A stretch of 64,000 nucleotides of DNA. Source: Arsenophonus sp052174455 (GTDB lineage: Bacteria > Pseudomonadota > Gammaproteobacteria > Enterobacterales > Enterobacteriaceae). The DNA is taken from assembly GCA_052174455.1 (NCBI GenBank), contig JBQMRP010000071.1, positions 62,001-126,000 of the forward strand, read 5' to 3'. The notes beneath the pieces are model-generated. The model was given only the letters and a program-made list of their open reading frames with translations, ran no database searches and was not told the DNA's origin. Position 1 is the stretch's first letter, and each line of letters starts with the position of its first letter. Both the position numbers and the translations under genes were made by a program. Shown piece by piece: positions 43,224 to 53,999 of this stretch.

Positions 43224-43699
43224 AAAAAAAAGCAATTTACCCTGGTACTTTTGATCCCATAACTAATGGTCATTTGGATATTATAGAACGTGCTGCCTTA
43301 ATATTTGAACAGATAATATTAGCTATTACTGATAGCTCGCATAAAAATTTTATGTTTACTATAGATGAACGTATTTTTTTTGCTAAAGAACAAACAAAAC
43401 ATCTAACTAATGTTGAAGTAACTAGCTTTTGTGAGCTTACGGCAAATTTTGCGCAAAAACATCAAGCAAATATTTTGATTAGATGTATACGATCTGTATC
43501 AGATTTTGAATATGAATGTCAGTTGGCTAATATGAATAGCCAACTAATGGTTGATTTAGAAACCATTTTTTTATTACCTTCTCTAAAGTTATCGTTTCTT
43601 TCCTCTTCTTTAATTAAAGAGGTTGCTCGCCATGGCGGTGATGTTTCATCTTTTTTACCAGAACTAATAGCGAAAAGAATGTTACAGAAAATTAAATAA
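43220..43699 (+). CDS. coaD: Phosphopantetheine adenylyltransferase
   Basis: Penultimate enzyme of coenzyme A synthesis, joining ATP and 4'-phosphopantetheine to dephospho-CoA. Starting at this ATG the protein has 159 residues, exactly the E. coli length; a GTG 36 bases upstream in frame is not needed. The nucleotidyltransferase motif Y-P-G-T-F-D-P-I-T-N-G-H lies at about residues 7-18, and the C-terminal S-S-S-L-I-K-E-V-A-R-H block is present. The usual R-G-L-R-A segment reads R-C-I-R-S, keeping both arginines. The gene stands alone between IS256 remnants; the E. coli neighbour waaA is not here. Confidence 0.95.
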   Translation: MKKKAIYPGTFDPITNGHLDIIERAALIFEQIILAITDSSHKNFMFTIDERIFFAKEQTKHLTNVEVTSFCELTANFAQKHQANILIRCIRSVSDFEYECQLANMNSQLMVDLETIFLLPSLKLSFLSSSLIKEVARHGGDVSSFLPELIAKRMLQKIK

Positions 43700-43774
43700 T
43701 AAAAATAAGTTATATTTAAGTTTATTTTTTTCAGTTATAACAGAAAAATAAATACTTGGTTTGTCCTTAGTTTT

Positions 43775-45165
43775 ATAGTTATTAGTAAACTTGATGTATA
43801 GTGTTCAGGTATGTTATACTCTGATGCTTTATGAGCATGTTCTCCATTCTTAAAATTTAACGTTGTTACCATCATGTTCAGGAATTTAAATTCCCTTTAG
43901 CCAGTTCCCGCTTTTTTTGAGCAGACAGGAATCAGTTCAAGTATCATTGAAGGGGTTGTTTTTTCTCCAAGAGCAAGTACTTCGCACGTCATCCTCATAA
44001 CCTCACTATCACAAAAGCTGCTTCAATCGGATTAATTGTTCTTATTGATGATACAGTGGGCCGACAGGATGTCATAAGATGACAGCTATTTTTCTTAATT
44101 TTCCTCTAACTTCTTGATAGTTTGCAGGAATTTTCGCTGAAATCCATTATTAACAAAACATCAAAGGTTTTATTATCGGAATTATAGCTCTCTTGTTAGC
44201 TAAAGATCCAATAGCTCATCATTAACTTTTGATTAGATGCCTTTAGGAAATGAAATCAGCATATTAGCTATTTTATCTACCCACCAACATTGGTGCTGGA
44301 TGCCTAAAAATATCTTTACCATTGCATTTCAAAAAAACCAAAATCACCGTCTTCCATAGCAAGTCAGGAAATATGGTTTAAGAGGAATACCGCTCGTGCA
44401 GTTATCCAGAAGTTGGCTTAGTTCCTTTTAATTTTTAATAACCATCTTCGACTGCAATGAGTTTCCTTTACATCTATCCGCAGTGACGCCAATAATGAAC
44501 AGAAAGCAAAAGGTAATCAGCTTGTTTGGTAGAATGGTATATGCCATTAGTACAATAAACATAATGCATATCGCTTAAATCACGTAACCGCTATTACCTA
44601 TACTCTTTTAAGCTATTGCTATTTCAGTCTGCTGATATGGCACTTGCAGATAAACTACGTGCTTTTCACCGAGAAGAATCGCCCACAAAGCTTCATGAAA
44701 ATAACCAATGATCTGCTTTTCAGATGCAAGCCCATGCGCTACCATTTTTTGCTGCTTTTGCAAGCCTTAGATAAGGTAGTAATAATTAGCTCTTGAAACA
44801 TATTTTCGTTGCTATTGCAATCTTTTAGCCACTTAGTCACTTTAATCTTAACATTGCAATAGCAATCTGTGTGGTTTGTTGTGTAAAAATTATTACAGGT
44901 AATGACATGACACGTGCCGACAAGGCGGTGTTGAACATCTTGTCCAGCATGATTTAGAGCTGTATGGCCTTAACAGCAGCGCTATCAGCTACCTGCTACT
45001 ATTACGGGTGAGTTTATACAAGGGATCAGAGGTAATATCTAATTTTGCAGATACCTCCTTAGATAAACTTTTTATGGGATATTATTTTTCTGTTGTTAAA
45101 ATCATCCACGAAATCAATAAGCAGGATACGTTATTAATTTTCGAAAATCCATACATCAAATTAGC
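43775..45165 (-). mobile_element. Degenerate IS256-family insertion sequence
   Basis: Minus-strand copy, 3' end near 43775 and 5' end near 45165, collinear with the others of this strand. It lies just upstream of the gltL remnant and probably removed its 5' half. Confidence 0.77.
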
Positions 45166-45179
45166 ATAACTTACAATTA

Positions 45180-45500
45180 TTGAAATTTAATGCTAGCACA
45201 AATAAAAGTTTTAAATAGAGATAAAAATCGATGAAATTACTGGATTAAAATTATTAGAGCAAGTTAAGTTATTAACTATACCAATAAATTTCTAGTTTAA
45301 TTGCCTGATGGACAACAACGCGCTGTATTATCAGAGCGCTCTGTATGGATTTGAATGCAATGCTTTTTGACGAACTGACTTCTCTGCATTAGATTCAGAA
45401 ATAATAAACGAAGTAGATGATTAGGAAGTTAAATTTATCTTTAAGAGAAGACCAAAGTTGTTCATTTTTATAAAAGGAGATAAAATCTGTTTACTTGGGT
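45180..45500 (+). pseudogene. gltL: Amino-acid ABC transporter ATPase remnant (gltL-like)
   Basis: Fragments read A-Q-I-K-V-L-N-R-D-K, then L-K-L-L-E-Q-V, a decayed signature L-P-D-G-Q-Q-R-A-V, and M-L-F-D-E-L-T-S. This is followed in another frame by A-L-D-S-E-I-I-N-E-V, the LSGGQ-to-Walker B part of GltL, the ATPase of glutamate/aspartate uptake. The Walker A half is missing. In E. coli gltIJKL lies between lnt and leuS on the same strand, as here, which favours gltL over the similar glnQ. Confidence 0.72.
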
Positions 45501-46600
45501 CTATTGTAAGTTAAAATTTTATCGAATAGTCTATCTTTTGACCTTATGCATTAATTTTAGAGAAATTAACTAGGTTTTTTTAATAAGAATTGTTTTTTAT
45601 TTATGCATTCTTTTTTAAGATAATGTTTTGCTGCCTATTTGATAGGCTGAGTTTCAATGAATTGATGAGTTGATGAAAGTAGGTTATCGCTACAAAGAAT
45701 ATATTTATACGAATTTGTTCGCAGAAAATCCTCTCATCAGAGCGACAAAGCTCAGTTTTTTATTTTTTGAAAACTATTGTCACGTTTTTAACGTTTTATA
45801 CGCTTTCGCGTAATAGTATAACCTTGTTTACACTATTCAATTATAAACCATACTAATATAGTATCTTAACATGCTTTGCGGAATATAGCTAATATAGCAC
45901 CAGATCATTTTTTCTTGCGTTAGGGGCTTCTTGTTAGTACTACTTTATAGTCCGATATGCTCATAGTAATGATGTACAACCCGTCCCCAATCAGTAATGC
46001 CGCAGTTTTGACGCGGATAAACTAAGCGTAATTTAAAAGTAGTGTCTGAAGTATTTATACTATGCCCGCCCATTTCATCTTTTTATAAAGTGTGTACTTT
46101 CCAGTAAAATCCGCATTATAACTTCAGGTATAACTCTATCGTTATTTTCTAACGCGGATATTCCCAAGACTAGGAGACACTAGGATTTATCAAGTTATTA
46201 CTATGACGTCATTAGCTGGATGGGAGATAGCCCCTCGCCAGATTTGTTTGCCCTCTTTTTTTAAAAATATCTTATGTTATACAGCATGCTCAATATTCAG
46301 ACTTTTACAGAATAACGGAGAGATGAACATCCAGATATTGATTGAATTGTTAACCATAAATATAAAAGGTATAGAGGATACCAATTTCAATATTTTGTTT
46401 GCATGCTTACTGGTGTAGGCTAAAGTAGCAGTACTGCGAAACAGAAGATTGAGTAGCAGTTAATTATTGTTGAAAAGGCTAAAAAATGAGATAAGAGTTA
46501 AATAAAATGTTGCTAGTTGCAGTCGGGCAAAATATAAGCCTGTGCTGCTAACTAATTACTTGGTAGTTTTGAAACAGTACATGAGCTATAGGATTTTAAT
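45501..46600. other. Unassigned decayed DNA with coding-like pieces
   Basis: The clearest piece is on the minus strand from about 46080 to a stop near 45942. It is an uninterrupted run of 43 codons beginning D-E-M-G-G-H-S-I-N-T and ending V-H-H-Y-Y-E-H-I-G-L, with less A/T-biased codons than the surroundings. Shorter pieces occur around 46240-46200. I do not recognise the family. It could be the end of an accessory gene interrupted by the IS1595 copy at 46610-47640. Confidence 0.4.
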
Positions 46601-46609
46601 TTTTAGAGT

Positions 46610-47640
46610 ATTAATAGAAAAACGGTGGCGGGAATTTGTCTATGTTTGTAAAGATTATTGCTTTACTCGTAGAGAAATTTGTAGCTACATTTATATTTCA
46701 ATTGTTGTGATTCAATCAATCCTCTTAAGATCAGATAATTCAGTAAATAAAATGACTCTTCACTGTGTAATATACTTACCCATCTTTATAATCGACTGAT
46801 ATAACTGTTTATATTTTGAATGTGGAATTCCTTATCAAGGACTATCTAGTTATATAATCTTATTAGATAATGGTGATTAATTTTCGTGCTCCCTAACAAA
46901 TGTTTTATAATATTTAACTCCATCTAATCAATGGATGGATTCTTTATTGATAATTGGCTCAAGAGAGTAGCTAATACACTCCTCATTAAACTATTCAATA
47001 ATCTTATCACTCATGATGACACTCTTAATTTCTGGTAATTAAGTATGGAATTTATTTCCTTCTTTATCTCCTTATTTTCGGCATTTTCTATCTTTCTTAT
47101 GTGGAATATAACGCTTCCTTTTAAAGGGTTTATGGAAAATATTTTTCGACTTCAACAATCCTATTTGATAGACTTATATTACTTGTCGTCGCTGAAACAA
47201 AAAGGAATGATGCCAATCTAAGCGCTGTTTTCAAATCAATGTCTATTTATTTCGCTGGCTCCTCTATAGTCAAGTTATTTAGTATGCATTGAATATAACT
47301 AAAGATTTATCCTTATGATGTAGTTTTCCCATAGGACATCCAGTAATTTTGTTAAATATTTTCCTGCAATCAGGAATTTTAAAAAAGATATCGTAACTAT
47401 AATGAATATCCTGAACGGATAATATGTTACTATGCCAATATTGGCAGGATGAAGTAGAATAACTTGCTTTAATGTATTATTAAATATAATTCGATATAAT
47501 ATCACTGAATACAATTAATAAGATGCCATTTATATTACTATGGAGTGAAGAATAGTCTTTTTTAATCTGTATGACTGTTTGCTTTTTCATGGCACCCTAT
47601 GCTATGTAGCGAAAATTCTTCTTACAGTATAAAGGGGGTT
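46610..47640 (-). mobile_element. Degenerate IS1595-family insertion sequence
   Basis: Minus-strand copy, roughly full length. It has an ATG-Lys-Lys start near 47600, the F-N-K-I-T-G-C block near 47350 and the L-K-G-S-V-I-F-H-I-R-K block near 47090-47130. The C-terminal block with H-I-Q-N-I-N lies near 46820-46840. Stops and frameshifts throughout. Confidence 0.72.
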
Positions 47641-48550
47641 TCTATAAACAACCTTTGCCAATATAGTTGGGAAGATTCAGGAGGAGGCACAAATAGTAGC
47701 GTCGAATACCTTAGTGCAAGTGCTGCAGGCAAGTTTCGCTTAACAGATAAACATGTCTCCGAATTGAGATTTTACCGTATTTTTCAAGAAAGTTATTCCA
47801 GCCATCATCAAATAGGGAAATAGTTTAATTGTGAGATAGATATGCATTTGGATATTTTGACAAAAAATAGTAATCGACATCCTGTTCTACATTTATTATG
47901 TCTACCGATCCAACTATCTTTGTGTTTTGTCTCAGAGGGTGAATGAGACAGGGATTATCACTATTCTCTATAGGTGATAAATTTATTAACAAATAAATTT
48001 TAGTCTACCATCAATGTAGTTTCTTCAGCGTCACAATGATGACTTGAGTTATTTATAAAAAGCCAGAATAATCGTGACTATAGAGGAAGATAATGCTGTA
48101 TATTAAGAAATAATTAAGGACCGTTGATTCATGGCCACTGCATTTCTGCATTCCATTTTTTTAGTGTAATAAAAAATTAAGCTGGTCTGTTATAATCAAT
48201 TTAGTTAAAGGGATCATAAAAGGCTCCAAATAAATAGCAGATGTAACACGTAAAGTTATCGCATATTGTCTTCCTGATTTACCGGGTTGCGCTTTCTAGA
48301 AGATTTATTTCGAACCATCTAGCTGAATTCCTAAAAAATCAACATATCCCAGAGTATACAACACTACTCAGTTCATGAACACTCCAGAAGTAGCGTAGCT
48401 GAGTCGTTCATATCGTAATCTACTACGTTAATCTGATGAGTGATCTTGTTAATAAAGGAATGACCATGATAATAGTTCACCCCACGAAATAGGATTTATT
48501 AAAAAATTTCTCATTCAATGATTTTTATGGATAAAAGAAATTATTAAAAT
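47641..48550 (-). pseudogene. Unidentified decayed coding region
   Basis: On the minus strand several frame-shifted runs look coding. One near 48380-48150 includes L-G-I-Q-L-D-G-S-K, A-Q-P-G-K-S-G-R-Q-Y-A-I-T and I-P-L-T-K-L-I-I-T-D. Another near 47900-47770 includes N-V-E-Q-D-V-D-Y-Y-F-L and L-F-D-D-G-W-N-N-F-L-E-K-Y-G. I cannot name the family. Position just upstream of leuS, opposite strand, does not match an E. coli neighbour I can recognise. It may belong with the piece at 45942-46080. Confidence 0.35.
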
Positions 48551-48899
48551 ACCAATAAATATGATTTATTTACGGCGTCAGTAATTAAAACGTACTAAAA
48601 ATTTCTTGCTAAGATCATATGCTAATAACTATCTATATCATTGGATGATAAAAGTTATTACCAATCAACTAAATAATAATATTAAAATATCGCCTAAAGC
48701 GGAATAAACTACTATCTAAAATTCTACCATCTAAATCTAGATATTATTTGCATTAATAAAGTTAATTTAATTAGACGGTTAAATAGTTATCAATAGTTGT
48801 TGTTAGAGGTATTTATTCGCTATTCTATACAGATCTAAATCTGCTATATCATTTTTCAATTTACGCAGCATTGTCAGAATAAGGAGGAGCATTGGTGTT
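48551..48899. other. leuS: leuS upstream region
   Basis: AT-rich and without a recognisable gene. It ends in a good ribosome site (AAGGAGGA about 11 bases before the leuS ATG) and should contain the promoter of the leuS operon, but no convincing -35/-10 pair could be fixed by eye. Confidence 0.4.
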
Positions 48900-51482
48900 A
48901 TGCAAGAACAATATCGACCAGAAGAGATAGAGAAATACGTACAAGATCATTGGGAAGAAAAACAAACATTTAAAGCAATAGAAGATAATAAAAAAGAAAA
49001 ATACTATTGTCTGTCAATGTTACCTTATCCATCTGGTAAGCTACATATGGGGCATGTTCGAAACTATACTATTGGTGATGTTATCTCACGTTATCAACGC
49101 ATGATAGGGAAAAATGTACTGCAACCTATTGGTTGGGATGCTTTTGGTTTACCGGCTGAAGGTGTAGCAGTAAAAAACAATACCGCTCCAGCTCCTTGGA
49201 CTTATACAAATATTAATTATATGAAAAATCAATTAAAAATGCTCGGATTTAGTTATGACTGGAGTCGAGAAGTCATAACTTGTACACCGGAGTATTATCG
49301 TTGGGAGCAATGGTTTTTTACTAAGCTTTATGAAAAAGGTTTGGTTTATAAAAAAATCTCTGCTGTTAACTGGTGCCCAAATGATTTAACGGTTTTAGCT
49401 AACGAGCAAGTTATTGATGGTTGTTGTTGGCGTTGTGATGCTCCAATCGTGCGTAAAGAAATTCCTCAATGGTTTATAAAAATTACCGCTTATGCTGAAG
49501 AGCTACTTAATGATTTAGATAAACTTGATGGCTGGCCAGAAAAAATTAAAACCATGCAGCGTAACTGGATCGGCCGCTCAGAAGGGGTTGAAGTTACCTT
49601 TAAACTAGCAGATAAAGATGATAAACTAACCGTTTATACTACTCGACTTGATACTTTTATGGGAGTGACTTATCTAGCTATTGCACCAACTCATCCGTTA
49701 GCAAAAAGCGCGGCAGAAAAAAATACTAAACTTAGAGATTTTATTAATGAAAGCTATAATAGCAAAGTTTCTGAAGCAGAAATGGCAACTATGGAGAAAA
49801 AAGGCATCGCTACCAATTTATTTGCAATTCACCCGCTAACTAATAAAAAAATCCCGATCTGGATAGCTAATTTTGTATTAATGGAATATGGTACAGAGGC
49901 AGTAATGGCGGTTCCAGGGCATGATCAGCGTGACTGGGAATTCGCAAGCAAATATCATTTACCTATCAAAGTGATCATTACTGATAATGAAGGGCAAATC
50001 CCCGATCTAAAAACCGGTTCGTTGACTGATAAAAATGCGTTAATTAATTCAAGCGAATTTACTGGTATGGATAACAAAACAGGAGCTAATGCAATTACCG
50101 ATAAACTAGTTTTACAAGGTTCAGCTCAACGTAAAGTTAATTATCGTTTACGTGATTGGGGTGTTTCTCGCCAACGTTATTGGGGAGCACCTATTCCAAT
50201 GTTAACCATGGAAGATGGTTCTGTCAGGCCAGTACCAGAAGAACAACTACCCGTCATCTTACCTGAAAATGTAGTAATGAATGGGATCACTAGTCCTATT
50301 AAAGCCAATCCAGAATGGGCCAAAACTAATATTAATGGTCATGTAGCGTTACGTGAAACAGATACCTTTGATACCTTTATGGAGTCATCCTGGTATTATG
50401 CTCGTTATACCTGTCCTAATTATGAGCAAGGAATGCTAGATTCGAACGCGGCCAATTATTGGTTGCCGGTTGACCAATATATTGGTGGTATTGAACATGC
50501 CATTATGCATTTATTGTATTTCCGTTTTTTTCACAAATTAATGCGTGATGCAGGCTTAGTAAATTCTGATGAGCCAGTTAAACGCTTGTTATGTCAAGGA
50601 ATGGTATTAGCTGATTCTTTTTATTACTTAGATGAAAATGGACAACGAGTTTGGGTGTCACCTGTTGATGTAACGATTGAACGAGATAAAAAAGGTAAAA
50701 TTGCTAAAGCAACTGACCAGAATGGACATGAACTCTTTTATTCTGGTAAAAATAAAATGTCTAAATCGAAAAATAACGGCATCGATCCAGAATTAATGGT
50801 AAAAAAGTATGGGGCAGATACAGTTCGTTTGTTTATGATGTTTGCTGCTCCACCAGAGATTACTTTGGAATGGCAAGAATCAAGTATAGAAGGTGCAAAT
50901 CGTTTTGTTCGTCGTCTTTGGCGCACTGTTTTTGAACATACGCAAAAAGGTAAAACATTGCTATTAAATAGCAGAAACCTTACGCTAGAGCAGAAAAACC
51001 TACGGCGTGATCTGCATAAAATTATCCCTAAAGTAACCGATGATATCGGTCGTCATTATGCATTTAATACTGCAATTGCTACTATTATGGAATTCATGAA
51101 TAAACTGACGCGAGCCTCTCATTATAGTGAACAAGATCGGGCGTTAATACAAGAATCTTTAGAGGTTATTGTGCGGATGTTGTCGCCCATTATCCCTCAT
51201 GCTTGCTTTATCATGTGGAAAGCACTTGGTCACCAGGAAGATATTGATAATGCGCCTTGGCCAATTGCTGACGAACAAGTAAAAATAGACAATACTAGAT
51301 TAGTTGTTATTCAAGTTAATGGTAAAGTTCGTGGGCGTATTACTGTCGATATAAATGCATCAGAAAATACTGTTTTAGCTATGGCAATGCAAGAATATGG
51401 TGTAGCAAAATATCTTGAAGGTATGATTATTCGTAAGGTAATTTATGTCTCAGGTAAGCTGTTAAACCTTGTTGTCGACTAA
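48900..51482 (+). CDS. leuS: Leucyl-tRNA synthetase
   Basis: Class I synthetase charging tRNA-Leu; one target tRNA gene (leuW-like) lies at 14250. The 860 residues equal the E. coli length. The HIGH-type motif is L-H-M-G-H near residue 48-52, and the KMSKS motif is intact at about 619-623. The editing (CP1) domain sits between them, with G-H-D-Q-R-D-W-E-F near 340. The C-terminal domain carries V-Q-V-N-G-K-V-R-G. It heads the leuS-lptE-holA-nadD operon, with lptE 17 bases downstream. Confidence 0.98.
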   Translation: MQEQYRPEEIEKYVQDHWEEKQTFKAIEDNKKEKYYCLSMLPYPSGKLHMGHVRNYTIGDVISRYQRMIGKNVLQPIGWDAFGLPAEGVAVKNNTAPAPWTYTNINYMKNQLKMLGFSYDWSREVITCTPEYYRWEQWFFTKLYEKGLVYKKISAVNWCPNDLTVLANEQVIDGCCWRCDAPIVRKEIPQWFIKITAYAEELLNDLDKLDGWPEKIKTMQRNWIGRSEGVEVTFKLADKDDKLTVYTTRLDTFMGVTYLAIAPTHPLAKSAAEKNTKLRDFINESYNSKVSEAEMATMEKKGIATNLFAIHPLTNKKIPIWIANFVLMEYGTEAVMAVPGHDQRDWEFASKYHLPIKVIITDNEGQIPDLKTGSLTDKNALINSSEFTGMDNKTGANAITDKLVLQGSAQRKVNYRLRDWGVSRQRYWGAPIPMLTMEDGSVRPVPEEQLPVILPENVVMNGITSPIKANPEWAKTNINGHVALRETDTFDTFMESSWYYARYTCPNYEQGMLDSNAANYWLPVDQYIGGIEHAIMHLLYFRFFHKLMRDAGLVNSDEPVKRLLCQGMVLADSFYYLDENGQRVWVSPVDVTIERDKKGKIAKATDQNGHELFYSGKNKMSKSKNNGIDPELMVKKYGADTVRLFMMFAAPPEITLEWQESSIEGANRFVRRLWRTVFEHTQKGKTLLLNSRNLTLEQKNLRRDLHKIIPKVTDDIGRHYAFNTAIATIMEFMNKLTRASHYSEQDRALIQESLEVIVRMLSPIIPHACFIMWKALGHQEDIDNAPWPIADEQVKIDNTRLVVIQVNGKVRGRITVDINASENTVLAMAMQEYGVAKYLEGMIIRKVIYVSGKLLNLVVD

Positions 51483-51499
51483 CTTAATAAGGAGATGAT

Positions 51500-52036
51500 G
51501 TGCGTTATTTAATTATATTTTTTCTATATTTAGCCGTGTTAATTACGGCTAGTTGTAGATTTTGCTTACAAGGTATGCCACAGATAACTGAAGAATTAAA
51601 AACATTAAAATTAAGTAGCGCTGATCCCTACGGCCCATTAGCACGTGAAATTAGACAGCAATTACGCTTAAATAATATCAACTTAATTGATGAAAATCTT
51701 CAGAATGTGCCTATATTAAAAATAGGGGATTCATATGAAAATACCAAAACCGTCTCCATCTATCAAGACGGAAAAAGTATAGAAAAACAATTAAATTTCT
51801 TGGTTAACGCGCAAATTATCCTCTCTAACGGCACAGTTTATCCTATTAAAATTCATGTCAATCGCGTTTTCTTTGAAAATCCGTTAGAAATATTATCTAA
51901 AGACGCCGAAAACGAACTTATTAAGCAAGAAATGCATGAACAAGTGGCTCGTCAGTTAATTCGGAAATTACTAATCATATACATCACTATTCATAATGAG
52001 CCTAAAGGATCAGTGGTTGCTGAGAAAGCGCTTTAA
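51500..52036 (+). CDS. lptE: LPS-assembly lipoprotein LptE
   Basis: Outer-membrane lipoprotein that plugs and assembles LptD for LPS insertion. The 178 residues start with a hydrophobic signal and a lipobox-like L-I-T-A-S-C (Cys about residue 18). The body follows the family pattern, with L-S-S-A-D-P-Y-G-P-L-A-R-E-I-R near 40-55. The start is GTG, chosen because AGGAG lies 5 bases upstream and the nearby ATGs are out of frame. It follows leuS by 17 bases and precedes holA by 8. LptE is poorly conserved between genera, so the position supports the name as much as the sequence. Confidence 0.9.
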   Translation: MRYLIIFFLYLAVLITASCRFCLQGMPQITEELKTLKLSSADPYGPLAREIRQQLRLNNINLIDENLQNVPILKIGDSYENTKTVSIYQDGKSIEKQLNFLVNAQIILSNGTVYPIKIHVNRVFFENPLEILSKDAENELIKQEMHEQVARQLIRKLLIIYITIHNEPKGSVVAEKAL

Positions 52037-52044
52037 GACTCAAA

Positions 52045-53076
52045 ATGATTCGTATTTACCCAGAGCAGTTAATTTCGCAGCTTGTTGATAAATTGCGAAC
52101 CTGTTACCTGATTTTTGGTAATGACCCCCTTTTATTACAAGAAAGTATGGATAAAATTTGTCAAGTTGCTCAACAGCAAGGTTTTTCTGAATGTTATACT
52201 TATTCGCTAGATACAGTCTTAGACTGGGACACTATTTATCATATTAGTCAATCACTTAATCTATTTGCTAGCCAACAAATTCTTATTTTAATTTTTCCTA
52301 AAAGTGGCCCTACAACTGTCATAGGAGAAAAACTACTCAAGTTGGCTGAATTATTACATCCTGATTTATTGCTCATATTATGCGGGGGAAAATTAACTAA
52401 AGCACAAGAGAATAGTGACTGGTGCAAAAAAATAGGACAAGATGGGGTCTATATAAATTGCCTGACACCAGAAAAATCCAGATTGCCTCAATGGCTAACT
52501 CAACGAGCAAAAGCAATGTCTATTACCTTAGATAAGGAAGCTAATCAGCTTCTTTGTTACTTTTATGAAGGTAATTTACTAGCTCTTAACCAAGCTCTTC
52601 AAAGATTATTACTATTGTATCCTGATGGTAATCTTACATTACCTTGTGTCAAAGAGGTGATAAATAATGCCGTTAATTTTACACCTTATCATTGGGTTGA
52701 TGCATTACTTGTAGGTAAAATTAAACGCGTCTGGCATATTCTACAGCAATTACAACGCGAAGATTATGAAGTAGTGATTCTATTACGTATAATTCAACGT
52801 GAACTCATATTTCTTTTGACATTAGCACAACAAAATAACGATGAAGATTTAAAAAAAATATTCGATCAGTATAAAATTTGGAAAACTCGCCGGCCGCTCA
52901 TTAGCGCTGCACTACAACGCTTATCACTTCGAGAACTACATCTAGCAATACAATTGCTTACTCATGCTGAATTACATTTAAAACAAGATTATGGGCATTT
53001 AATTTGGCCAAAGTTAGAAACTTTATCTATGCTATTGTGCGGTAAATCACTTCCAGAGAGTTTTATTAATGAGTAA
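52045..53076 (+). CDS. holA: DNA polymerase III delta subunit
   Basis: Delta subunit of the clamp loader, which opens the beta clamp. The 343 residues equal the E. coli length. An N-terminal AAA-like domain begins M-I-R-I-Y-P-E-Q-L with L-I-F-G-N-D-P-L-L-L-Q-E near residue 25-36. The conserved W-x-x-x-R pattern and a C-terminal helical collar domain follow. It overlaps the start of nadD by 8 bases, so the two are translated together. Confidence 0.95.
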   Translation: MIRIYPEQLISQLVDKLRTCYLIFGNDPLLLQESMDKICQVAQQQGFSECYTYSLDTVLDWDTIYHISQSLNLFASQQILILIFPKSGPTTVIGEKLLKLAELLHPDLLLILCGGKLTKAQENSDWCKKIGQDGVYINCLTPEKSRLPQWLTQRAKAMSITLDKEANQLLCYFYEGNLLALNQALQRLLLLYPDGNLTLPCVKEVINNAVNFTPYHWVDALLVGKIKRVWHILQQLQREDYEVVILLRIIQRELIFLLTLAQQNNDEDLKKIFDQYKIWKTRRPLISAALQRLSLRELHLAIQLLTHAELHLKQDYGHLIWPKLETLSMLLCGKSLPESFINE

Positions 53077-53749
53077 ACAAACTAAGCAAACAGCTATTTT
53101 TCCATCTATTCAAGCACTATTTGGTGGTACCTTTGATCCCATTCACTATGGTCACTTACTTCCCGTTAAAGTGCTAGCTAAGCTAGTCGGCTTACAACAG
53201 GTTGTTTTAGTTCCAAATTATGTGGCACCTAACCGCCCACAACCTGAAGCAACTGTTCAACAAAGACTAGCAATGATAAAATTAGCTATCAAAAATAATC
53301 CGTTATTTAGTATTGATACCCGTGAACTTAAACGTAAAACTCCCTCCTATACCGTTGAAACACTACTCTCTTTTCGGAAACAAATTAGTTGGCAAAAGCC
53401 ATTAGCCTTTATTATCGGACAAGATTCGCTACTATCGATCGATACATGGTTTAATTGGGAGAAAATTTTAGATCTTTGTCATTTATTAGTTTGCGCTCGT
53501 CCAGGTTATACCGCCTATTTTTTAACCTCTTCAATGCAAGAATGGTTAAACCATCATCAAGTGCACAAGCCGGAAATATTTAGCCATAAACCAAGTGGTG
53601 CTATATATCTCGCTAACACTCCCTTATTAAATATTTCCGCAACTGAAATTCGTAAACGAAAACATGATAGAAAAAGTTGCAAAAATATATTGCCACCTGC
53701 AGTTTTGCATTATATTGATAAACATCATCTTTATCAAAATTGTTCATAG
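53069..53749 (+). CDS. nadD: Nicotinate-nucleotide adenylyltransferase
   Basis: Makes deamido-NAD from nicotinate mononucleotide and ATP in NAD synthesis. The 226 residues include the nucleotidyltransferase motif G-G-T-F-D-P-I-H-Y-G-H (about residues 18-28), the I-I-G-Q-D-S segment near 113 and the C-terminal I-S-A-T-E-I-R, a small change from the usual I-S-S-T-x-I-R. It is the last gene of the leuS operon here. In E. coli cobC, rsfS and rlmH follow; here an IS256 remnant and dead rsfS and rlmH come next. Confidence 0.95.
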   Translation: MSKQTKQTAIFPSIQALFGGTFDPIHYGHLLPVKVLAKLVGLQQVVLVPNYVAPNRPQPEATVQQRLAMIKLAIKNNPLFSIDTRELKRKTPSYTVETLLSFRKQISWQKPLAFIIGQDSLLSIDTWFNWEKILDLCHLLVCARPGYTAYFLTSSMQEWLNHHQVHKPEIFSHKPSGAIYLANTPLLNISATEIRKRKHDRKSCKNILPPAVLHYIDKHHLYQNCS

Positions 53750-53999
53750 CTAACTAACAAATATAAAAAATTGATAAAACATACATAAACTATTGTGAGT
53801 ATATAAGGTGATTGATACCTATTTTGGCGATTCTTGCATGCATTACTGATGAAATAAAGGATAATTTCTGATAAATTATTCTAAAACTAATTATAAATAT
53901 TCAATTAGTTTTATTAAAATTAGTTCTGAAGCTAGATTAGCTTATGCTATTTTTTTTAAAAAAAGTTTTTAATTGAATAAAATATAATTTAATACTCTT

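Noticed and set aside
46203..46799. Two plus-strand open frames of 71 and 85 codons
   Set aside because: The second overlaps the end of a minus-strand IS1595 remnant, and the first has no recognisable motif or ribosome site.
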